Positions 1 through 7,972 of a stretch of 64,000 bases of DNA are shown here, one piece after another. The position numbers and the translations under genes are program-made. Location: assembly GCF_900566085.1 (NCBI RefSeq), contig NZ_UPHT01000004.1, positions 36,715-100,714 on the forward strand, read 5' to 3'. How positions within the stretch are numbered: position 1 is the stretch's first letter; every line of letters begins with the position of its first letter. The DNA is from Mycobacterium attenuatum (lineage in GTDB: Bacteria; Actinomycetota; Actinomycetes; Mycobacteriales; Mycobacteriaceae). The notes under the pieces were generated by a model. It did not search any database and was not told the origin of the DNA. It saw nothing but the letters and a program-made list of their open reading frames with translations.

Positions 1-102
1 CCCAAGGCCCATATCAAGGCGGTGGGCACGCATCCGGTGGTGGTGCACCTGCACCCGGAAGTCGACGTCGAGCTCTCGCTGGACGTCGTCGCCGAAACTT
101 AA
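1..102 (+). CDS. rplI: 50S ribosomal protein L9, C-terminal end (partial)
   Basis: The frame is open from base 1 and ends with TAA at 100-102, giving the last 33 residues (begins [20 protein letters not shown], ends VVAET). This is the C-terminal domain of bL9, a large-subunit protein that contacts the L1 stalk region. Its position directly upstream of dnaB matches the mycobacterial order rpsF-ssb-rpsR-rplI-dnaB. The start lies outside the window. Confidence 0.93.
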   Translation, partial: PKAHIKAVGTHPVVVHLHPEVDVELSLDVVAET

Positions 103-118
103 CCAGCCAGAGCTGTTC

Positions 119-149
119 AACCCGGTGGAGCCAAGCGCCCCACCGGGTT
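119..149 (+). terminator. Hairpin terminator after rplI
   Basis: Inverted repeat AACCCGGTGG (119-128) and CCACCGGGTT (140-149) with an 11-nt loop, starting 16 bp after the rplI stop codon. The stem is GC-rich and lacks a long U tract, as is usual for mycobacterial terminators. Confidence 0.75.
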
Positions 150-188
150 CTGTGCTGCCCGAAACTGGCTGTCCGACCGCCTAGTTCG

Positions 189-467
189 TTACCGGAAAAG
201 GTTGCCGCTGGCGAACTTTTCCGGGGGTGTCTTGGTGTGGTCGCCGTTACCACGGCTTAACTCGCCGAAAATCTCGGCGAAAACCAACACGCCCGAGGCC
301 GTAACCTCGCCCGACACGCCGGGAAGATTGTTGTCCACACAATACATATGCCGTTGTACGGCGTTTATCTGCACCGATGTTGGGATGACCGGGGTTGATC
401 CACAGGTTTTGCACACCCCGTTCAACATGGGCGTCAGCGGATATGCACACGCCATGCACAGCTTCAT
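189..467 (-). CDS. Possible small zinc-ribbon protein
   Basis: A 92-residue minus-strand frame in the rplI-dnaB gap begins MKLCMACAYPLTPMLNGVCK and contains two CxxC pairs (CMAC and CKTC) 11 residues apart, as in a zinc ribbon. I chose ATG 465-467 over the upstream in-frame ATG because AAGGGG lies about 9 bp before it and the Cys pairs follow at once. The rest has no recognisable domain. An overlapping plus-strand frame (202-567) is also open, so the coding strand is not certain. Function unknown. Confidence 0.4.
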   Translation of the reverse strand: MKLCMACAYPLTPMLNGVCKTCGSTPVIPTSVQINAVQRHMYCVDNNLPGVSGEVTASGVLVFAEIFGELSRGNGDHTKTPPEKFASGNLFR

Positions 468-708
468 CAACAACCACCCCTTGGAGGACTGGCCAGCAAC
501 GTTTAGCGTCGTCCCGGCGCAAGGCGATGCGGGCACCTCCGGGTGGCCAATTGAGCTGGGGTGGTGACGATGTGGGTGGCGCAGCGACCCGTCAAAGAGC
601 CGGCCAACTGAGCTGGGAGCGGGGTTTGTTGTCGGAGCTTTGATTTACGCTCTGCATATCGCGATCGAATGTACGTTCGGATGCTTGTGTCGGAGGAGGT
701 GATAGCCC

Positions 709-3700
709 ATGGCGGTCGTCGATGATCTAGCCCACCCCGGAATGGACGCTCCGCCTCCCAGTGAGGACTTCGGCCGTCAACCCCCGCAGGACCTTGCCGC
801 GGAGCAGTCCGTGCTAGGCGGGATGCTGTTGAGCAAGGACGCCATCGCCGATGTGCTGGAGCGCCTGCGGCCCGGTGATTTTTATCGTCCCGCCCACCAA
901 AATGTCTACGACGCCATCCTCGACCTGTATGGGCGTGGCGAGCCCGCCGACGCGGTGACGGTCGCCGCAGAATTGGACCGCCGTGGACTCCTGCGCCGCA
1001 TCGGTGGTGCACCTTACCTGCATACCCTGATCTCCACGGTGCCGACGGCCGCCAATGCGGGCTACTACGCCAGCATTGTCGCGGAGAAGGCGGTGCTGCG
1101 CCGGTTGGTGGAGGCGGGCACCCGAGTGGTGCAGTACGGCTATGCCGGTGCCGAGGGCGCCGATGTGGCCGAGGTGGTCGACCGTGCCCAAGCGGAAATC
1201 TACGACGTCGCCAACCGGCGGTTGTCCGAAGACTTTGTGCCGCTTGAGGATCTGCTGCAGCCGACGATGGATGAGATCGATGCGATCGCCTCCAACGGCG
1301 GCGTCTCGCGCGGTGTGCCGACGGGCTTTACGGAACTGGACGAGGTGACCAACGGCCTGCATCCGGGACAGATGATCATCGTCGCGGCGCGTCCCGGGGT
1401 GGGCAAGGCGCTGGCCTTGGATACGCCGCTACCCACACCGGTCGGCTGGACCACGATGGGAGACGTGGCCGTCGGCGATGAGTTACTCGATGCCGACGGC
1501 TTGCCGACGCGGGTCGTCGGCGCGACCGGCGTCATGTTGGGCCACCCGTGCTATCAGATCGAATTCTCCGACGGCACAATCATTGTCGCCGATGCCGAAC
1601 ATCAGTGGCCGACCGGTCATGGGATCCGGACCTCAGCCCAATTGCGTTGTGGGCTGGACGCTGTCGCGGCGGCCGGCTCCGGGCCGCATGGTGCCGGAGG
1701 TCAGCGCACCGCCACACTGACGCCGGTCTTGCAGGTCGTCTCGGTGCGCCGGGTCCCCAGCGTCGCGGTGCGCTGCGTCGAGGTCGACAACGCCGCACGG
1801 CTGTATTTGGCCGGTCGTGGCATGGTGCCGACGCACAACTCGACACTGGGGCTGGATTTCCTGCGGTCGTGCTCGATCAAGCATCGACACGCCAGCATCA
1901 TTTTCTCGCTGGAGATGAGTAAGTCCGAGATCGTGATGCGGCTGTTGTCGGCCGAGGCGAAAATCAAGCTTGCCGATATGCGCTCGGGCCGCATGACCGA
2001 CGACGACTGGACGCGGCTGGCCCGGCGGATGAGCGAAATCAGTGAGGCGCCACTGTATATCGACGACTCGCCGAACATGACCATGATGGAGATCCGCGCC
2101 AAGGCACGCCGGCTGCGGCAAAAATCCGGTCTGCGTCTGGTCGTGGTCGACTACATGCAGCTGATGACCTCGGGGAAAAAGCACGAGTCGCGTCAGGTCG
2201 AGGTATCGGAGTTCTCGCGCCAGCTCAAGCTGCTCGCCAAAGAGCTCGAGGTTCCGGTGGTCGCGATCAGCCAGCTCAACCGTGGGCCCGAGCAGCGCAC
2301 CGACAAAAAGCCGATGTTGTCCGATCTTCGCGAGTCGGGCTGTCTGACGGCCGCTACGCGAATCTTGCGCGCTGATACCGGCGCTGAGGTCACCTTCGGT
2401 GAACTCATGTGCACCGGCGAGCGCCCACTGGTGTGGTCCTTGGATGAGCAGCTGCGCATGGTCGCGCGGCCCATGACCAACGTTTTCCCGAGTGGGCACA
2501 AGGAGGTGTTCCGCCTTCGGCTGGACTCGGGGCGTGAGGTCGAGGCGACCGGCAACCACCCTTTCATGAAGTCCGAAGGCTGGATTCCGTTGGAACAGTT
2601 GAGGATCGGCGATCGGGTGGCAGTACCTCGACGTGTGCCCGAACCGGTTGAGACGCAGCGAATGGACGAGCAGGAGCTGATCTGGCTGGCCCGCAGTATC
2701 GGCGACCGGTCGTGTGGTAAGTGTCAGCCAACCGGTTACGCGCCGGTGGATGAGGCCAACCTCGTGGCGGTGACCGTTTCGGCCGCGAATTCGGGTGTGA
2801 TGGCGGTGTGCGACGGCTACGCTGCCGCGCAGGTGCGGCTGCCCTCGACCTCGACGGAGCGGCCGGTGCGCGGCCGAAGAAACCCGGTTGCGGCCTGGCT
2901 CGACGGACTCGGATTGTTCGGCAAGCGCGCTCACGAGCAGTTTGTGCCCGAGGTGGTTTTCCGTGCTCCCAACGACCAGGTCGCGGTGTTCCTGCGTCAT
3001 CTGTGGGCGGCGGATGGGCGGATGCGCTGGGATGCCAAGCGCGCGCAGGCGCGCATTTACTATGCGGCTACCAGTCGGCGTCTCGTCGATGATCTAACTC
3101 AATTGCTGCTTCGACTCGGAATTAGTGCGTGTATTAGGCACGTACCGAAGCTTGGCTGCCGCGACTCGTGGCAGCTAGACATCCGCGGCCCCGAAAATCA
3201 GACCAGATTCCTGAACCACGTCGGCGGCCATGGTGCCAATGCGATCGCGGCAAGAGAAGTGCTGAGCCGCCTTGTCGGTATGGCGCACACTCCCGATCTG
3301 GGCTGGGAGCCGAAACACGTTGAGTTGCAAGTCAACAAGACCATGCTGCGGCGGTTGGCGGCCGCCGTAGGTATTCCGTGGCGTGGCCCGGCGCTGTGGA
3401 GGCGCTCGGCTGGTTGGTCGGGGCTGCATTGTGCGCCAGCGTGGCGCGACGACCCAGACATTCCTGCGCCGGCAACCAGCGACGTATCCTGGGACAGGGT
3501 TGTCGAGATCACCAGCCTTGGGGAGCATGACGTCTATGACGGAACGGTAAGCGGCACACACAATTTCGTCGCTAACGGCATGAGCGTGCACAATTCGCTG
3601 GAGCAGGATGCTGACGTCGTCATTCTGCTACATCGACCGGACGCATTCGACCGTGACGATCCACGCGGGGGAGAGGCGGATTTTATTCTCGCCAAGCACC

Positions 3701-3774
3701 GTAACGGGCCGACCAAGACAGTCACCGTGGCTCACCAGCTGCACCTGTCACGTTTTGCCAACATGGCAAGGTGA
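709..3774 (+). CDS. dnaB: Replicative DNA helicase DnaB, precursor with two inteins
   Basis: 1021-residue precursor. Removing the inteins at residues 234-377 and 545-962 leaves a 459-residue helicase, the normal DnaB length. The N-terminal primase-interacting domain starts around PQDLAAEQSVLGGMLLS. The RecA-like C-terminal domain contains RPGVGK/STLG (Walker A, split by intein 1), VVVDYMQLM (Walker B) and ISQLNRGPEQR; LSDLRESG/SLEQDADVV is split by intein 2. It unwinds DNA at the replication fork as a hexamer. The start ATG 709 is preceded by GGAGGAGG. Both inteins sit in catalytic motifs, so splicing is needed for activity. Confidence 0.97.
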   Translation: MAVVDDLAHPGMDAPPPSEDFGRQPPQDLAAEQSVLGGMLLSKDAIADVLERLRPGDFYRPAHQNVYDAILDLYGRGEPADAVTVAAELDRRGLLRRIGGAPYLHTLISTVPTAANAGYYASIVAEKAVLRRLVEAGTRVVQYGYAGAEGADVAEVVDRAQAEIYDVANRRLSEDFVPLEDLLQPTMDEIDAIASNGGVSRGVPTGFTELDEVTNGLHPGQMIIVAARPGVGKALALDTPLPTPVGWTTMGDVAVGDELLDADGLPTRVVGATGVMLGHPCYQIEFSDGTIIVADAEHQWPTGHGIRTSAQLRCGLDAVAAAGSGPHGAGGQRTATLTPVLQVVSVRRVPSVAVRCVEVDNAARLYLAGRGMVPTHNSTLGLDFLRSCSIKHRHASIIFSLEMSKSEIVMRLLSAEAKIKLADMRSGRMTDDDWTRLARRMSEISEAPLYIDDSPNMTMMEIRAKARRLRQKSGLRLVVVDYMQLMTSGKKHESRQVEVSEFSRQLKLLAKELEVPVVAISQLNRGPEQRTDKKPMLSDLRESGCLTAATRILRADTGAEVTFGELMCTGERPLVWSLDEQLRMVARPMTNVFPSGHKEVFRLRLDSGREVEATGNHPFMKSEGWIPLEQLRIGDRVAVPRRVPEPVETQRMDEQELIWLARSIGDRSCGKCQPTGYAPVDEANLVAVTVSAANSGVMAVCDGYAAAQVRLPSTSTERPVRGRRNPVAAWLDGLGLFGKRAHEQFVPEVVFRAPNDQVAVFLRHLWAADGRMRWDAKRAQARIYYAATSRRLVDDLTQLLLRLGISACIRHVPKLGCRDSWQLDIRGPENQTRFLNHVGGHGANAIAAREVLSRLVGMAHTPDLGWEPKHVELQVNKTMLRRLAAAVGIPWRGPALWRRSAGWSGLHCAPAWRDDPDIPAPATSDVSWDRVVEITSLGEHDVYDGTVSGTHNFVANGMSVHNSLEQDADVVILLHRPDAFDRDDPRGGEADFILAKHRNGPTKTVTVAHQLHLSRFANMAR
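1408..1839 (+). other. DnaB mini-intein 1, class 3 type (144 aa)
   Basis: Inserted in Walker A between GVGK and STLG. It starts with Ala (ALALDTPLPTPVGW) instead of Cys or Ser and ends VPTHN before an extein Ser. Intein residues W67 (in DAEHQWP), C123 (in VRCVEVD) and T142 (in PTHN) match the W-C-T triplet that defines class 3 inteins, which splice through a block F cysteine. With 144 residues there is no room for a homing endonuclease. Length and site resemble the M. leprae DnaB intein as I recall it. Confidence 0.88.
2341..3594 (+). other. DnaB intein 2 with LAGLIDADG endonuclease (418 aa)
   Basis: Inserted after LSDLRESG. It starts with Cys (CLTAATRILRADTGAEV) and ends MSVHN before extein SLEQDADVV. 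Splicing block B is ATGNHPF and block F is VYDGTVSGTHNFVANG. The middle has DOD-endonuclease-like segments, PVAAWLDGLGLFGKRA and FLRHLWAADGRM, typical of LAGLIDADG homing endonucleases. The size matches the roughly 416-residue M. tuberculosis DnaB intein. Whether the endonuclease is active cannot be told from sequence alone. Confidence 0.93.
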
Positions 3775-3794
3775 GAACCTACAGGTGTAGGTTC
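3775..3794. terminator. Perfect hairpin after dnaB, formed with the transposon end
   Basis: GAACCTACA (3775-3783), GG, TGTAGGTTC (3786-3794), starting on the base after the dnaB stop. It can act as a dnaB terminator. Its right arm is also the terminal sequence of the Tn7-like element, and its left arm equals the element's other terminus at 21001-21009, so it looks like two element ends placed back to back. Confidence 0.65.
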
Positions 3795-3867
3795 CCGATT
3801 TTGACTTCATAATCCCAGGTTTGGTTTCATGCGCGCTTCATTTATGAAACGAAATCGGGACGACCGG
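3786..3867. repeat. Left transposon end with TnsB-site-like repeats
   Basis: The terminal site is 3786-3812. A second shorter site around 3819-3830 contains GGTTTGGTTTCAT, and a third in the opposite orientation at 3842-3867 contains TTATGAAACG and GGGACGACCGG. The first and third form an imperfect inverted repeat (TCCCGATTT...TTCATAA against TTATGAAACGAAATCGGGA). The third aligns well with the right-end site at 20931-20958. Assignment as TnsB binding sites is inference from repetition and position. Confidence 0.55.
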
Positions 3868-3901
3868 TTGCATTGGCGCGGTTTGGGGTGACCGTGGTGG
3901 T

Positions 3902-4648
3902 ATGGCCGGGCTCTTGGTGGATTCCGCCCACGCAGTCGCGGAGATCCGGGACAGGGATACCCTGTCCGAGGTTGCGATCCTATGGGGTTGTGCGACAACA
4001 GATTTCCTGAGTACGGCGATGCCGTGGCGCACGTTCCGCTGGCGTGATGGCCAGCGGCACTATTCCGGTACCTACTGGTCCGCGACGAATCGTGACCACG
4101 TGATCTATGAATCGCGCCTGGAGTTGGCGCGGCTGTTGCTGGCCGACTACGACACCGCGGTGCTGAATGTGATCGCACAGCCGTTTCTGTTGCGCGCCAG
4201 AGTGAATCGGCGGATGCGCAGGCACATCCCCGACTTCCTTTTGTTCACCGACTCCGTTCCCACGGTGGTCGATGTGAAGCCGCGGCACCGGCTTGCAGTG
4301 GACAAGGTGCGTTTCACGTTGGACTGGACCCGCGCACTCGTCGAGACACTCGGCTGGCGGTACGAGGTGTGGAGCGGCTCGCCTGACGTGCTTGTGCACA
4401 ATGTCCGTTTTCTGGCGGGCTTCCGCAACCCCGACCGATTCGATCCCCAACTGGTGAAAGAGATTCATCACCAGTCGATTTCGGACACGAACCTGGGCCA
4501 GGTCCTCGACCGCGACCTCGGTGAGCCGCCGTGGCGGGTCCGGGCGGCGGTGCTGCACCTGGTGTGGTGTCAGGCCCTGGAAGTCGATATCAGTGCGCCG
4601 TTGAGCAAGGCCAGCCCTCTGGTGAAAGGAAAGTGTCATGTCCGCTGA
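3902..4648 (+). CDS. tnsA: TnsA-like transposase endonuclease subunit
   Basis: 248 residues. In Tn7, TnsA makes the 5' strand cuts at the transposon ends and works in complex with TnsB, giving cut-and-paste rather than replicative transposition. The nuclease core is visible as E70 (IYESRLEL), D111 (HIPDFLLF) and DVK at 124-126 (VVDVKPRHR), the E-D-xK pattern of PD-(D/E)XK enzymes. The C-terminal part is the variable region that contacts TnsC. It is the first gene of a four-gene operon and overlaps tnsB by 11 bp. ATG 3902 lies 116 bp inside the left transposon end. TnsA-like heteromeric transposase subunits of this kind are known in actinobacteria. Confidence 0.88.
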   Translation: MAGLLVDSAHAVAEIRDRDTLSEVAILWGCATTDFLSTAMPWRTFRWRDGQRHYSGTYWSATNRDHVIYESRLELARLLLADYDTAVLNVIAQPFLLRARVNRRMRRHIPDFLLFTDSVPTVVDVKPRHRLAVDKVRFTLDWTRALVETLGWRYEVWSGSPDVLVHNVRFLAGFRNPDRFDPQLVKEIHHQSISDTNLGQVLDRDLGEPPWRVRAAVLHLVWCQALEVDISAPLSKASPLVKGKCHVR

Positions 4649-6755
4649 AGGTATTCGGATCGGGGTGGGCACCAGGGTGCTCCACGACGGCCAGCTCTGG
4701 GAGGTCACCGAGCTGCACCCTGGGCCCGCGGGAACCGAGGTGGTCCTGGGTGCCTACGGCCGCCATAGCGAGGTGGTGCGGATCAGTCTGCGCGAGCTGC
4801 TCGACGGCGATCGGGCCCGCGTGTACGGGGAGGGCTCAGGCCCGAACTCCGATGACCCGCTCGACCCGGCCGACGTGGTGCTGTCGGCGCTGAGCCGACC
4901 GGAACGCGAAGCCCTGCGCCAGCGCGCCGACCACATCCGAGAGGTACTGACCGGATACCACTGCGGCACAGCAGAGTTCGCTCAGCCCGGTGAACCCCGA
5001 CCCGGCTATGACCCGGCGTCGCCGCTGACGGCCCGCTACGCCGCGAAGGCCGCCGAACTCGGTGTCTCGATGCGCACGGTGCAAAGCTGGGCCGCAGACT
5101 ACCTGGCCTACGGCGAGGCCGGGCTTGCGCGGAGCACGGTGGGCCGGCAGAACCCGACCGGGCGGGTCGATGAGCGGTGGGTGCAGACCGCGGTGGAGGT
5201 CATGGTCGAACACACCGACCAGTCCCGGCCGTCGCAGGCGATGGTGATCACACGAACCAACGCCCGCGTCATCGCCCGGTTCGGCGTGGACGTGGTGGCG
5301 CTGCCCAGCCGCACCGCTGCGTACCGGATCCTGGCGCAGTTGGAGAACCGGTACCCGCTGTTTCGGCTCTCGACGAAACGCAACCGCGACATCGCCGCCC
5401 GCCCGGGCGGGGTGTACGGAAAGCTTCGGCCGACCCGGCCCGGGGAGTACCTGCTGATGGACACCACCCGCCTGGATGTCTTCGCGCTGGACCCGTTGAC
5501 GTTGCGGTGGGTGCAGGCCGAGTTGACCGTGGCGATGGACTGGTACACCCGATGTATCACCGGGCTGCGGCTGACCCCGGTGTCGACGAAGTCCGTCGAC
5601 GCCGCCGCGGTGCTCTACCAGAGCTTCCGGCCCCGCCCGGCCGGCACCGACTGGCCCCGGGAGGCGGTGTGGCCCGAGCACGGGATCCCGCGCACCGTGA
5701 TGGTCGACCGCGCCGCGATGGAGGGACCGATGACCGGGGCCTCAGGCCCGGCGATCGTCCCGGAAACACTGGTCATCGACCACGGCAAAATCTATATCTC
5801 GGATCATCTGACCAGCGTGTGCCGGCGGATGGGTATCTCGATCCAGCCGGCGCGGCTGCGCACCGGCCGCGACAAAGGGCCGGTGGAGCGGTTCTTCCGT
5901 ACCCTGCGTGAGGACCTGCTCCAGATCCTGCCTGGCTACAAAGGCCCGGATCTGCATTCCCGCGGTGTCGATCCTGAGGGGGAGGCGTTCTTCTATCTCG
6001 ACGAACTGGAGGAACAGATCCGCCAATGGGTCGCCGCGATCTATCACCACCGTCCCCACGCTGGACTGATCGACCCCCACATCCCCAAGTTGCATCTGTC
6101 GCCGGCGGATATGTTCGAACACGGGGTCGCGCGCGCCGGGTACATCGAAGCACCCCGCGATCCCGACCTCGCCTACGAATTCCTCAAGACGCGATGGCGG
6201 CGCATCCAGCACTATGGGGTCGACCTGGACGGCCGCCGCTACAACGGCGCGGCACTGGACCCCTACCGCGGATTGGAAAGCCCCTATACCGGAAAGGCTC
6301 GCGGGCGCTGGCCGATTCACTACGACCCCGACGACATCACCCGCGCCTACTTCCGCGACCCGCACACCCGCCGCTGGCACACCCTGATCTGGGAACACGC
6401 CCCCGCCCTGCACATGGCCTTGAGCGAAGACGCGTTGCGCTTCGCCCGACGCAAGGCCGCCGAGAAGTACCGCTACCCCGACGACCGGCTGGCCATCAAC
6501 GATCTGCTGGAGCGCTGGAACCTCGGCCTGGGCGCCACCCTGGCCGAACGGCGGATGGCCCTGCGGCTGGCCCGCGAGGAATCCCTCATCACCCCCGACC
6601 CAGATATTCCGCCGGCATCGTCGGACGACGGCGGCGGCGATAGCGGCGACGGTCAGCAGCGGATGGGTCCCGATGCGGCGGCCGTCGGCGGTGACGATGA
6701 CGACGATGACGACGGCGATGACGATTTCTACGCCGGCGCGTTCGTGGATGCCTGA
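4638..6755 (+). CDS. tnsB: TnsB-like DDE transposase (Mu C-terminal family)
   Basis: 705 residues, a normal TnsB length. It binds the transposon ends and catalyses 3' strand cutting and joining. An N-terminal helix-turn-helix (AAELGVSMRTVQSWAADYL) precedes an RNase H-fold core with D in LLMDTTRLDVF, D in TLVIDHGKIYIS and E in KGPVERFFRTLRE, the DDE triad. A Mu-C beta-barrel region follows (HYGVDLDGRRYN to WEHAPALH). The last 50 or so residues are very acidic, including a run of seven Asp; this tail may contact TnsC or TnsA. ATG 4638 follows GAAAGGAAAG, and the stop TGA shares its A with the tnsC ATG. Confidence 0.93.
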   Translation: MSAEGIRIGVGTRVLHDGQLWEVTELHPGPAGTEVVLGAYGRHSEVVRISLRELLDGDRARVYGEGSGPNSDDPLDPADVVLSALSRPEREALRQRADHIREVLTGYHCGTAEFAQPGEPRPGYDPASPLTARYAAKAAELGVSMRTVQSWAADYLAYGEAGLARSTVGRQNPTGRVDERWVQTAVEVMVEHTDQSRPSQAMVITRTNARVIARFGVDVVALPSRTAAYRILAQLENRYPLFRLSTKRNRDIAARPGGVYGKLRPTRPGEYLLMDTTRLDVFALDPLTLRWVQAELTVAMDWYTRCITGLRLTPVSTKSVDAAAVLYQSFRPRPAGTDWPREAVWPEHGIPRTVMVDRAAMEGPMTGASGPAIVPETLVIDHGKIYISDHLTSVCRRMGISIQPARLRTGRDKGPVERFFRTLREDLLQILPGYKGPDLHSRGVDPEGEAFFYLDELEEQIRQWVAAIYHHRPHAGLIDPHIPKLHLSPADMFEHGVARAGYIEAPRDPDLAYEFLKTRWRRIQHYGVDLDGRRYNGAALDPYRGLESPYTGKARGRWPIHYDPDDITRAYFRDPHTRRWHTLIWEHAPALHMALSEDALRFARRKAAEKYRYPDDRLAINDLLERWNLGLGATLAERRMALRLAREESLITPDPDIPPASSDDGGGDSGDGQQRMGPDAAAVGGDDDDDDDGDDDFYAGAFVDA

Positions 6756-7972
6756 TGGCGCGCACCAAGACCGTCCCCGCGCGGCCATCGGCACAGCTGG
6801 ACAACTTGACCCTGTCCCGCAAGGAGGGATGGCGCGAGTTCGTCACCGCCGCCCCGCGCACTCAGCCCGAACAGCTCACGCGCCGGGCGCTGGGCAGGCT
6901 CAGCGCGCAGGCCCGCGACGACTACGAGACGCGTCGGCGCAAATGGCACGCCAACATCGGGCCGATCAAGACCCCGCAACTGGCCGCGGTGCACGACGAC
7001 CTGTGGGACATCGTCGACAGCAACGACCAGGACGGCGACAAACCCAAAAGCGCGGTGGCCATCGACGCCTATCCCGGTCTTGGCAAGACCACCGCCCTGC
7101 TCGACTTCGCCAAAAAGTTCCACCTCCGCGATATCCGCGTCAACGGCGAGTTCACCGACAACGGCGATGAACGCTGGCCGGTGTGCCGGGTCGGGCTGGC
7201 CGGCAACACCGGCATGGTCGCCTTCAACAAAGCCATGCTCGCCTTCTACGCCCACCCCGGTAAGGCCAACGGCAGCACCGCCGACTTCGCCTACCGCGCC
7301 TTGGATTGCGTGCTCAGTTGCCACACCAAACTGCTGATCATCGACGACCTGCATTTCCTGCAGTGGCGCAACACCGCCGGAGTCGCGATCAGCAACCACT
7401 TCAAATACATCGCCAACGAATTCCCCGTCACCTTGATCTATGTCGGTGTGGACCTCGATCAACGGGGCCTGTTCTTCGACGGCCAACCCCACACCGACCG
7501 CGCGATCGCCCAAACCGCCCGCCGCACCACCAAACTCACCATGGCGCCCTTCGCGGTCGGCACCGAACGGCAACGCCGCCAATGGCACCAACTGCTGCTG
7601 ACCCTCGAGCAACGCGTCGTGCTGGTCGACAAACGACCCGGCATGCTGGCCACCGACCTGGCCGACTACCTGTTCGCCCGCAGCACCGGCCACATCGGCT
7701 CACTGATGACCCTGATCAACCGCGGCTGCCTGCGCGCCATCCGATCCGGCCGCGAATACCTCGACCGCGACCTGCTCGACGCCGTCAAAACCGACACCGG
7801 ATCAGACTGCCGCCGCGCCGAATTCGAGGCCGCCTTCGACAGCGGCACCCTGACCACCGACATCGCCCCCACCCGACAATCCCCGCGTGCCGCCCCGTGC
7901 GCGCCGGCAACCCGCGCCCGTCCCGCCGCCCGCAAGCGGAGCGCCGCACCCATCCGCAAGCGTGCGCCGTGA
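6755..7972 (+). CDS. tnsC: TnsC-like AAA+ ATPase, transposition regulator
   Basis: 405 residues. TnsC proteins form ATP-bound filaments on target DNA and pass the signal from the target selector (TniQ/TnsD) to the transposase. Walker A is DAYPGLGKTTAL (about residues 107-118), Walker B is LLIIDDLHFL, and a sensor region containing VGVDLDQRGLFF follows. The C-terminal 60 residues are basic and Ala/Pro/Arg-rich. Start ATG overlaps the tnsB stop (TGATG) and the stop overlaps the tniQ GTG (GTGA), so tnsB, tnsC and tniQ are translationally coupled. Confidence 0.9.
   Translation: MARTKTVPARPSAQLDNLTLSRKEGWREFVTAAPRTQPEQLTRRALGRLSAQARDDYETRRRKWHANIGPIKTPQLAAVHDDLWDIVDSNDQDGDKPKSAVAIDAYPGLGKTTALLDFAKKFHLRDIRVNGEFTDNGDERWPVCRVGLAGNTGMVAFNKAMLAFYAHPGKANGSTADFAYRALDCVLSCHTKLLIIDDLHFLQWRNTAGVAISNHFKYIANEFPVTLIYVGVDLDQRGLFFDGQPHTDRAIAQTARRTTKLTMAPFAVGTERQRRQWHQLLLTLEQRVVLVDKRPGMLATDLADYLFARSTGHIGSLMTLINRGCLRAIRSGREYLDRDLLDAVKTDTGSDCRRAEFEAAFDSGTLTTDIAPTRQSPRAAPCAPATRARPAARKRSAAPIRKRAP

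Noticed and set aside
1633..3000. 455-residue minus-strand frame inside dnaB
   Set aside because: Antisense to both exteins and intein without breaks at their borders; composition typical of GC-rich shadows.
7306..7968. Long N-terminal extension of the tniQ frame inside tnsC
   Set aside because: Low-complexity Arg/Pro/His composition, antiphase to tnsC; the GTG at 7969 with GTGA overlap is the natural start.
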